The notes under the pieces were generated by a model. The model saw only the letters and a program-made list of their open reading frames with translations, searched no databases and was not told the DNA's origin. 64,000 nucleotides of DNA from Gibbula magus (Eukaryota; Mollusca; Gastropoda; Trochida; Trochidae), in the NCBI GenBank assembly GCA_936450465.1, contig OW388291.1, positions 84,489,099 to 84,553,098 of the forward strand. The letters run 5' to 3'. Numbering within the stretch: the stretch's first letter is position 1; each line of letters opens with the position of its first letter. The translations under genes and the position numbers were made by a program. Of this stretch, positions 16,901-27,200 are shown piece by piece.

Positions 16901-18629
16901 AGAGCCATGACGATACACGCTCTACAGAGAGCCATGACGATACACACTCTACAGAGAGCCATGACGATACACACTCTACAGAGAGCCATGACGATAAACA
17001 CTCTACAGAGAGCCATGACGATACACACTCTACAGAGAGCCATGACGATACACACTCTACAGAGAGCCATGACGATACACACTCTACAGAGAGCCATGAC
17101 GATACACACTCTACAGAGAGTCATGACGATACACCCTCTACAGAGAGCCATGACGATACACGCTCTACAGAGAGCCATGACGATACACATTCTACAGAGA
17201 GTCACGACGATACACACTCTACAGAGAGCCATGACGATACACACTCTACAGAGAGTCATGACGATACACATTCTACAGAGAGCCATGACGATACACATTC
17301 TACAGAGAGTCACGACGATACACACTCTACAGAGAGCCATGACGATACACACTCTACAGAGAGTCATGACGATACACATTCTACAGAGAGCCATGACGAT
17401 ACACACTCTACAGAGAGCCATGACGATACACACTCTACAGAGAGTCATGACGATACACACTCTATAGAGAGCCATGACGATACACACTCTACAGAGAGCC
17501 ATGACGATACACACTCTACAGAGAGTCATGACGATACACACTCTACAGAGAACCATGACGATACACACTCTACAGAGAGCCATGACTAACACACTCTACA
17601 GAGAGCCATCGATACACGCTCTACAGAGAGCCATGACGATACACGCTCTCATGACGATACACACTCTACAGAGAGCCATGACGATAAACACTCTACAGAG
17701 AGCCATGACGATACACACTCTACAGAGAGCCATGACGATACACACTCTACAGAGAGTCATGACGATACACGCTCTACAGAGAGTCATGACGATACACGCT
17801 CTACAGAGAGTCATGACGATACACGCTCTCATGACGATACACACTCTACAGAGAGCCATGACGATACACGCTCTACAGAGAGCCATGACGATACACACTC
17901 TACAGAGAGCCATGGCGATACACGCTCTACAGAGAGCCATGACGATACACACTCTACAGAGAGCCATGACGATACACACTCTACAGAGAGCCATGACGAT
18001 AAACACTCTACAGAGAGCCATGACGATACACACTCTACAGAGAGCCATGACGATACACACTCTACAGAGAGCCATGACGATACACACTCTACAGAGAGCC
18101 ATGACGATACACACTCTACAGAGAGTCATGACGATACACCCTCTACAGAGAGCCATGACGATACACGCTCTACAGAGAGCCATGACGATACACACTCTAC
18201 AGAGAGCCATGACGATACACACTCTACAGAGAGCCATGACGATACACACTCTACAGAGAGCCATGACGATACACACTCTACAGAGAGTCATGACGATACA
18301 CACTCTACAGAGAGCCATGACGATACACATTCTACAGAGAGCCATGACGATACACATTCTACAGAGAGTCATGACGATACACACTCTACAGAGAGCCATG
18401 ACGATACACACTCTACAGAGAGTCATGACGATACACATTCTACAGAGAGCCATGACGATACACACTCTACAGAGAGTCATGACGATACACACTCTACAGA
18501 GAGCCATGACGATACACACTCTACAGAGAGCCATGACGATACACACTCTACAGAGAGTCATGACGATACACGCTCTACAGAGAGCCATGACGATACACGC
18601 TCTACAGAGAGCCATGACGATACACACTT
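1917..18629. repeat. 16.7-kb minisatellite, 27-base unit
   Basis: Head-to-tail copies of a 27-base unit with core CATGACGATACACACTCT, numbering several hundred. Units vary at a few positions (CACACTCT/CACGCTCT, GCC/GTC, ACG/ATG). An 18-base short unit, lacking the last nine bases, often alternates with full units. Because 27 and 18 are multiples of three, long open frames appear: on plus they read as HDDTHSTES or MTIHTLQRA repeats and on minus as MALCRVCIV or LSVECVSSW repeats, up to about 560 codons. They are interrupted by 25-base units carrying CATCGATACACG and by 23-base units that shift frame. Blocks recur at 1445, 4255 and 1005 bases, which shows higher-order structure. There is no evidence of a promoter, splicing or a conserved domain, so I treat the array as non-coding satellite DNA. 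Confidence 0.95.
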
Positions 18630-20717
18630 ACCAGAAAGACTACGTACCGTGGCTGCACTGTACTTGGTCAGGAAGACGGAACCATGTGAGAAATTGTGCA
18701 AAAATGAAAATAACTAAAAGATAATAAGTTTAGTTCAATATGGTAGTGTTGGTATGGATTAGAAGCTAACATGAACCAAGGAGGATGAGTTGTAAAGACA
18801 ATGAAGTTGGCCGACTCCATCTTTTGGGGAAATGGTGAGATGATTTACGCCTATTCAGGGGTGCGCTTTACTTATATCATAGCGGGAAGTATAATTGCTG
18901 GGAGAAAGACTGGAATATCACTTTTGCAATACACTATGGTGAACAATGGGAATGTCGAGAGGAAAGCGAATCGGCGGTGGTTCTCCACTGCAATTTGGTT
19001 CAGCAGCATTGGACTCAATTTTGCACCACGTAGAAACGTTCTAGCTGTAGAGTGGACAGGCTAAATCAATTGCGGGATTCGAACCCGAAGCACCAAACAC
19101 TGCGCTATGTGCATAATAAAGGAAAATTATAAATTCCTACGAAAGCTAATAAAATCATCTGAAGGAGAAAAAGATGTCGGTACACTGGGTGCTGATATTC
19201 AGTCTGTCGCATCTGAAAGCTAAGGTAGTACTCTGTCACAGACATCAGTTAAAGATCTAAAAAGTAGTCCCTCTTTCCTGTTATTTCTGGTCGTATTTTC
19301 CTGTCAATAAGAATCTGAAAACTGGGAATAATTTGCCTTCTTCACAGACCTATCTCTTCACAGTAACTCCGACATAGATCGAGAGTGTCGGTGACAGTTG
19401 CATGTCCTGTGCATGCATGTATTGCTGCATTATCACTGCTCACATTTGCACCACATACTTAGTCTAAAGGGAGTAGGATGGTTTTGATGTGCACGTGCAT
19501 ATGTGCGGAGTATGCGCAGAAACCCACGTGTAGAGAGGCAGCATGAATGTACCCATGTAGAGAGAATGTGACATTATAAGATGAAGTTACTGCAGTGAGC
19601 GAGTATACAGTGTGTGTGTGTGTGGCAGCATCTGTCCTCCAGTGTGTATACACGTTGCTGCTAGCAGGTGCGTGTAGATATCAACGCTTAAGGGAACTGT
19701 AAACTGAAACCTATTTCAGTAAATGTTATTTCATAAAATGTAACAATTTTATTGATTTTATTTTCTCAGGCTTGCGATTTCATTTTAGATTGACATAGAC
19801 TCGCTAAAATATACTTCGGTATAAGAACTCCTTAAAGGAATAGTCTAAAGTGTTATTTAAACTAAATATATATAATTTCAACTTTTGAAATAAGTATCCC
19901 CTCATCGGAATTTACCGCCTCCGTACAAAATCACTGAAACGAGACCATCTTCTCGAATACCGCATGACAAGAAAGACGACGGAAGCCGAAGATTCGCAAA
20001 TTAAAGTGGAAATAGACGAAATAGATATTAAAAATCAAGCAAAGCAAAGATCACAAAACCACGAAATATGAGTACCTCAGTGAATTTAAGTTCTTTATCA
20101 GTCTAATATAGACATTGTAAGTGTAGAGGTTGTAAAACAGACATACGGTTTCTAAAATGGTCCGAGTTTAGTTATACTGACCTTCTATAAAGCACAGTAT
20201 ACAATGGTGCATACAAATATGGAATGGAATGCGTATCTTTACTCATAGCGTAAAATCTCATTGTATATTGCATGGAATGTTCCCAATTTTAATACCAATG
20301 ACAATTTATATTTAAAGTATATGATGTGTGAACCTGTCGCAAGGAACGTTTAAATAAACTTAAACAACCCCAAGCTAAAACCTTCAAATCCAGGCGGCTT
20401 TTTTGAAGTCAATGTTTTATTGCACAGGCCTAGGTACCAATCACAGAAATACTTAATGTTAAAATATGTCAATGTCCCAATGGATAACGACCAGGTAAAA
20501 TCAAGGTAGCGTTATGCAGATAGTCAATACTATGTTGTATTCAGACCTACTTTTCGTCTTTGAAAAAATGTAATATTTGAAAGTAAAAAAATGAAATATA
20601 GCTAAACCTCTGAGATATCAAGTTTTCTATTGAATTGATCAGTCATCTGTCCTAAGTGACTATCACAACAAGCAGTAGTGCTGCTATGTTCAAGAAGCAA
20701 CAGTTTGGAGTCAAAAG
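18630..20717. other. non-coding stretch
   Basis: No gene is recognised. It holds a short (GT)n run at 19610-19624 and a tRNA-like fragment near 19071. The 37 codons that continue the repeat frame past the array end show no recognisable family. Confidence 0.45.
19071..19110 (-). repeat. tRNA-like fragment (SINE or pseudo-tRNA)
   Basis: Read on minus, it contains a box-A-like TAGCGCAGTGTTTGGTGC followed by a box-B-like GGGTTCGAATCCCG. The two are too close together for an intact tRNA, so this is probably a deleted tRNA-derived SINE head or a tRNA pseudogene. Confidence 0.45.
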
Positions 20718-20913
20718 CAGTCTGATTAAAATCGACCTAGTTCCGAGGAATACAATTTGCAAAATTATGCATCTACCGGTATACGATCAGGTTCTGTAGA
20801 TTCCTCGCCACAAGTTTGGCGTGGAAACCTACGAACGATAAGAGTTCGTATCCCGTTAGATGCACTATTTTAAAAGTTTAATCCACGGAAAACCGTCGAT
20901 TTTAATCAGACTG
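20718..20913. mobile_element. MITE with 18-base terminal inverted repeats
   Basis: The termini are inverted: AGTCTGATTAAAATCGAC at 20719-20736 and its exact complement at 20895-20912. The element is flanked on both sides by GAGTCAAAAG (20708-20717 and 20914-20923), a target-site duplication of about 10 bases. There is no coding capacity. Two further family members lie at 49855 and 53235. A 9-10-base duplication is typical of Mutator-like elements, so it may be a MULE-type MITE; that assignment is inference. Confidence 0.85.
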
Positions 20914-21151
20914 GAGTCAAAAGGACGGTGCTTGTATCGGTAATTTTAAGGGAAGGTTCTATCTATTGGAGAATAGTGAAAATGTCCTTTTCCGCCGACA
21001 GCACCCGTCCTTCACACGTGGTCAGATAGTACAGCCAATTTCACAATAAATACAAGACCGATATATATCCGAATGGAGGTTGAGGTTAAGGATGGTGCAG
21101 ATCATTGCAGATGTGATCACCTGATGAACTCTTGAGATTGATGAATATGGG

Positions 21152-21795
21152 TATGGTGTAGTGTAGTGTGATGTAGTGTGGTGTAGTGTTGTGTAGTATG
21201 GTGTAGTGTAGTGTGGTGTAGTGTAGTGTAGTGTAGTGTATGGTATACTGTAGTGTGGTGTAGTGTAGTGTAGTATAGTGTGGTGTAGTGTAGTGTGTGG
21301 TGTAGTGTGATGTAGTGTAGTGTGGTGTAGTGAAGTGTGGTTTGGTGTGGTGTGGTGTAGTGTAGTGTAATGTAGTGTAGTGTAGTGTAGTGTGTGGTGT
21401 AGTGTGATGTAGTGTAGTGTGTGGTGTAGTGTGATGTAGTGTGGTGTGGTGTGGTGAAGTGTGGTGTAGTGTGGTGTAGTGTGATGTAGTGTAGTGTGTG
21501 GTGTGGTGTGTAGTGAAGTGTGGTTTGGTATGATGTAGTGTGGTGTAGTGTGGTGTAGTGTAGTGTAGTGTGGTGTGATGTAGTGTAGTATGTGGTGTGA
21601 CGTAGTGTCGTCTGGTATGGTGTCGGTGATGTAGTGAAGTGTGTGGTGTGGTGAGGTGAGGTGTAGTGTGGTGTAGTGTAGAGTGGTCTAGTGTAGTATT
21701 GTGTAGTGAAGTGTGGTGTAGTGTAGTGTAGAGTGGTGTGGTGTAGTATTGTTTAGTGTAGTGTGGTGTAGTGTGATGGGGTGTAATGTAGTCTG
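21152..21795. repeat. GTAGT/GTGGT pentanucleotide array
   Basis: About 640 bases of imperfect pentamers of the type GTAGT, GTGGT and GTGAT, G/T-rich on the plus strand. The His/Thr/Tyr-rich frame running through it on minus is a by-product of the repeat. Confidence 0.92.
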
Positions 21796-23775
21796 ACACC
21801 CTTTCTATTTGAGATCCCACTGTTCCGGATCCAGGTAGCATCGTTGTTTGTGTACGGAAATGACTGCTATATTTGAGAACGTGATATTTTCTGACTCCGA
21901 CGTTTTTTAGAATTACCATTTGACCTTCACAAGCTGTTTATCGGGGTGGTCTGTTGTGAGTCTGGGAGACAGGGAGTTGAGGAGGGCTAAACATTCTGGT
22001 TGGAAATGTCATGGAGACTGACGAGATGCCCCAACCCGTTAGGGGGCCCTGTACACATCCGACATCACTCTGCGCACTCGCTCCGTGCTACAGCTACATT
22101 TGTGAAGCCAAGAAGTTCTGGATTGTGGCTTCCACGTGAGGAATGCTCACAAATCTGCGCCATAACGCACACGCAGCTTTTTCATTCGCTCGGAATGCGC
22201 GACATCTCGTGAAACGCCGTGCCGTCCCTTGTTTTTACGTCACGCTACGGTACAAACTCTCACAGAATCGCGCGGATAACGCAGTTCTCGCGAGATGGCA
22301 TATTGCACGTTCACATGGAATGACTTACACGCGAAGTATATAGATAGTAAATAACGTTACCTTTCGTTAGTGCTCATAATATATCTGGTAGTCTGTACGC
22401 TATTTTTGTTACCGTACAAAAATAGTCATCCAAGGATTTGCAACTTGTTTTTAAAACACCACAATAAAGAGACATTGGATATGTTGATAAACTGTTGTTT
22501 TGCCTAATCGTGTAATCAAGGATAATATATACATACATAAGTGTTGCTGGTTTAATCTCAATAAAAATAAAACTAAACCGCGTACAGAAGCCCTCTTAAT
22601 TCTGGAACATTTTGCAAGTCTGAATTTCGTCGACTTTTTAAACATTATGGTTTCAGTTCTCAGTACTCCTTAAATACTAAAACAATATATTTAATGTTAA
22701 AAAGTAAAATTTCACTGTCAGTTTGTTCCCCAATGGGCTAGGTCTATAGGTAGGCCTATATGATTCATTGTATAGAATCAAACTGAGTGACAGAACGGAT
22801 TAGTGTAGCATTACAACGGTACACCCACAGTCTCCGATACAGACAGCAATATTTAAAACATTCAAAGCGAAATACCTGACAGACAGTATCAGTTTGTAAC
22901 TTTTCATGTAAATATCATGTTTAATCCAGCGTTTATCAATTACTAGTTTGCTATACAAACCCTTTATTTCTCATCAATTCACGCCCATCTCTTAACCGAA
23001 TCCAAGGTGGGTGCCGAAAAAACATTTTCTACAGAAACCGTCTCTGACGATTGAACAACTGAGCAAACAAGAGCCACCCTGGCTCACACAACTGTGTATG
23101 AAGACACTTTCTCTCAGTCTATCCCCTGGGTATTCACATACCTCAGTGTGTATTCAGGTACGTCTACCGCACATCATTGTGTATTCAGATAGCAACATCT
23201 CTTTAATTTAACACCCAGAAATCCATGTGATAACTCAGTTTATTGTCACAGTAACTTACAGTATGGGAGGTGTGGTTTTTCACATTCCCTTTGAGAGATT
23301 CACGAGATGCGTTTGTTTCTTTCGTCAGTATACATGTTTAGATAGGTGTCCTAGATACACGTAATACGAAGAACCAGGGACATTCTAACATTCCTATATA
23401 CAACTGGGGTAACATCACTGAGACATCACCTGTGCTAAACAATGTTGCTCTTGCCGTACATAATGCATTATATATATGTCAGATAAAACAGAACATTCAC
23501 AAAGGCATGAAACAAAGAATATTGCATTAAAACGTATAAAACTCGAGTAAAATATTAAATGAATCTATCTCAGTTTTCTCATGAAACTAAATACAGAGTG
23601 AGCAAAACTTTGCGATAATTCAGAAAATTATGTCTGGTCTTTGTTTTGTTATATAACAAAAACAATAATGCTGTTAGTTTTTCGTTTCGGCGGAACATCA
23701 GCACTACAAGCAAAGAACACAACACACTAATAAAAACAGAAATACAAACAGTGAAGTATAGAATGACACAGCTTA
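21796..23775. other. non-coding stretch 3' of the galectin gene
   Basis: Only short open frames, none recognisable. It may include distal 3' untranslated sequence of the minus-strand galectin gene, since another AATAAA reads on minus near 22964-22969. Confidence 0.4.
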
Positions 23776-23781
23776 TTTATT
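23776..23781 (-). terminator. candidate polyadenylation signal AATAAA for galectin
   Basis: AATAAA reads on the minus strand about 375 bases beyond the galectin stop codon. It is the first canonical signal after the stop that I found. The hexamer is common in AT-rich DNA, so use is not proven. Confidence 0.4.
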
Positions 23782-24154
23782 CACATACCTCTCTACAGAT
23801 GGACGAGTTCACGAGTTCAAGTCGCACTAGTTTAGATCAGCTTATACATTTAACAACTTCAATAAAAAATCAAGTTACACTCTCTTTACCCCTCAGCTTA
23901 CTTCAGGCTACAATGCTTTTTCTCTTGAGTTAGTAGAGTTAATACGTTATAATCTCTGGACCTATAATTTTCATCAAGTTGCAATCTTTTTGGCCCACAA
24001 TTCAAATTGCGTTACAATTGAATTACCCAAAGTTAACAATAAGATCAATGTATTTAGCTCATATCTCATAGATTTACAATTTGAGCTGTAGTTAACATTG
24101 AAGGATCTGAATCTCTGAAGTTCTCTTGTTCTACTGGATGTTCTACTAGATGTT

Positions 24155-24271
24155 CTACTGTATGCGGACAGACGTGAGGCGCACGTCTCCACTGATGTTG
24201 AGGAAATCCACTCTGCTGATTGGTTGCAGTCGGTGGTTGAACTCAGTGAAATGCTGGTTGTTGACAGCGAC
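24155..24271 (-). CDS. galectin exon 11: end of domain 2 and stop
   Basis: Thirty-eight codons plus TAG, opened by a CAG acceptor. It encodes VAVNNQHFTEFNHRL and ends VRLTSVRIQ, the canonical last strands of a galectin fold. It is the paralogue of exon 4, which ends domain 1 with VSVNGVHFCNFNHRL. Confidence 0.92.
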   Translation of the reverse strand, partial: VAVNNQHFTEFNHRLQPISRVDFLNISGDVRLTSVRIQ

Positions 24272-27200
24272 CTGAAAATATTTAATTTATTAATCTTCGT
24301 ATTTCTTTTGTTTCCGATATGATATGTATTCAGCTCAAGAAATCAAGTTAAACCCTTTCCTTTAGAGTGAACTAATAAAGAACGTATTTATTTCATTTAT
24401 TTCTTGTATTCAATAGGACTCCTGCTTCCCTGGACAGGGGTCCTTTCATGTAATAGGGTTGGGGGGGGGGGGGGGGGGGGGGGGGTGTTATATGTAGTAT
24501 ATTTCTAACTCCTAAAGACGTTACTGATTGAAGTACAAACTGTTTGTACCCTACCTTGATGGCAGTTGGTTCGATGAGGATGATCATGTCGAAGTTGACG
24601 TTGGATGTGAAGGGGAAGTGGGTCTGGTGCCGCTCCTCTGTGCCCCACACGCTGCCCACCTTGTGGTTACGGACCGTCTGGTTGTACACGCCTCCGAAGT
24701 TGAAGCGCGCGTCGAAAGTAAACGCAATGTCGCCCTGTTCACTCGGACCACACATCAGGTTCACAGTGAATCTGGGGGTGGAAGGACAACAGTGTGAAAT
24801 ATGCCATCATTTCATAGGATTTGCTTCGTAAGCGATAACTTGCATTCAGACGTACCATTTCTAATATATGTTTGCTAAAGTAAATCCTTGTGCACTGTTT
24901 CCTTAAGAGCAAACAAAGCTAATTGGATATTCTGGCAAATATGGTAATGTTTAAATTTGGTTTAATTAAACAGACTAACAGTATACATGAATGAATGAAT
25001 GAATGTTCTTTATTTCCACCAATGATTTGGAGAGTTGTACATCCAGTTACAATTAAGAACAGTACATATGTTTATGCAAATATACAAAATTCAATTGCAT
25101 TTAAAGAAAAGAATAGAACACACATAATACCAATGCATAACGACAAGTGGTTACTGGGCAATATGTACACAGCATTAAAGTTTGTTATAGGTACAGAATG
25201 CTGGCTAAGTTCCACGAACTGATGTGTTTTGTAATAATGCTCATAAACCCAGCCCAGCTATCAAGAGACATGTCCTGCACAACCGGAGTAATGGCACCCA
25301 GGTAAGTCAGAATTTTAGCCTCGTCTGTAGCGTCCTCCAGCCTCATGTATATGTCGAGACTAACATAATCAAACAGACTCTCGCTCAGTTTGTTCCTATT
25401 TTCTGCCAGTTTGTCACAGTAGATGAGCTGGTGCTTGACAATGTCTTCACTTTCAGTTTCACATATCAGGCACTGTCCCGGTGTTACCGGTAGGATACCA
25501 AGCTTGATCACAGCATAGACAGGAGGGGTGGCCATGTCATACCACAGACACAGGTTCCAGAGACGATGGGGAGAGAGGCGGGTATGGATGGCACTGAATC
25601 TATGCATCTTGGGACGCTCTTCGAGATTAGTCCTCCATTCTGCAAGTTCCTTCTGGCATACAGCCTTATGGATCATGGATTTCCATATCCCTTTGCATGG
25701 GAACTCTCCTGTTTTTTTGAAGGAGTCAATAGTCTCTGAGAATTCATATTTTTGTGCCACATTCAGGAGGTCATGCACAATCGATCTTGTACTCTTGACT
25801 GTAGTTGATACATATTCCGCAAACCTCATATGCAAAATAGGTTTCGCAATATGGCTACTGCCTGAACGACAGAGACGGCCTAAAAACAAAAGCTTCAATT
25901 TATCAACTCTGCCTTGCATTGACCAGAGTCCTAGCACCTGAGTTGTAGCAATCGTGGGGGATCTCTTGTGAAGGTTCTGGACTCTCCTGGCAAAATAGCG
26001 CTGTACAGCTTCCATTTCTTTCATCTCAGTATTACTGATATTACTCCATAACTCACAGGCGTAGAATGCAGAAGGGAGGATAACTCTTTGCCAGATATTG
26101 GAAGATGACACTGGGTTTAATCCTCCAGCTCGAAGTCCTACATCTCGGAGTGAATTTATGGCTCTTCTCGCCTTGTTACACGCACGAGTTGTTCGCTCTC
26201 CCTTCTTCTCTGTGTGCATGATGGATCCAGCATACACAGTGTTGGACTTATTTGGAAGTCTTACATCCCCTATTTTGAATATAACTTTGTTCATATGGCT
26301 TGTACTTTTTCCAAAGGTTAGGACACAACTCTTACTAGCGTTGTATGTCATCCTCCAGCGACACGCATATTTGTGGATCTTGTTGAGCGACATATTCAGT
26401 CCAAGTACAGTGGTACTGACAACGGTGGTGTCGTCAGCGAGCAGGACTGTCGGAATGTGGTTTGTTCCCATAATAAGTCCACATTGTAATTGATCCAGTT
26501 CTGATATAAGGTCGTTGATATAGACTAAGAACATCCATGCCGATAGAACTCGTCCTTGTCCTACTCCTTGATGGATATGAAATATCTCACTTGTCACCCC
26601 GTTGTATTTTACACAGGCTTGTGCTTCTTTATAAGATTGGTGAATAAGATGCCAGGAACGGCCCTTCACCCCAATTGTGTGTAGTTTCAGGAGAAGTCCG
26701 TCATGCCATATCCTGTCGAATGCCTTCTCGTTGTCCAGAAAAGCGGCATGTACAACTGAGTTCCTATCAAGATAATAAGATATAGATTCGTTCAATACAA
26801 ACGTAGCAATGCCCGCCCCATGCTCTTTGCGGAATCCACACTGGAGTCGACTTGGAAAAGTTGGATTCGTATCTTCAAGATACGTTTCTATTTTGGTCAA
26901 TAGAAGTTTCTCAAATATCTTGCCGATAACAGATGTCAATGTTATCCCTCGGTAATTACCTGGGCTGGTTTTGTCCTTGTTGTTGCCTTTGTATATAGGT
27001 ATAATGGTTCCAGTTCTCATCATCTGAGGTGTGTAGCAGGAGCTAATCATCATGTTGTAGAGGTGAGCCAGGTGTTGATAAAGCAGTTCTCCAGCGTTAC
27101 ACAGGTGCTCCGCTGTAACACAGTCAGGTCCTGGTGACTTATTCTTCTTTAATGACTTAATTGCATTGACGTCTTTATAATGGGGTCTTCCTTAGGTATC

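Noticed and set aside
1858..18724. Dozens of open frames of 200-560 codons (HDDTHSTES, MTIHTLQRA, MALCRVCIV repeats) as a repetitive protein gene
   Set aside because: They arise on both strands and in several frames because the repeat period is a multiple of three. They start and stop at array-specific frameshifting units and have no flanking exon or domain.
21086..21919. His/Thr/Tyr-rich 277-codon minus frame
   Set aside because: Entirely a translation of the GTAGT/GTGGT pentanucleotide array.
24528..24831. Plus-strand frames of about 90 codons opposite galectin exon 10
   Set aside because: Antisense shadows of a well-supported coding exon.
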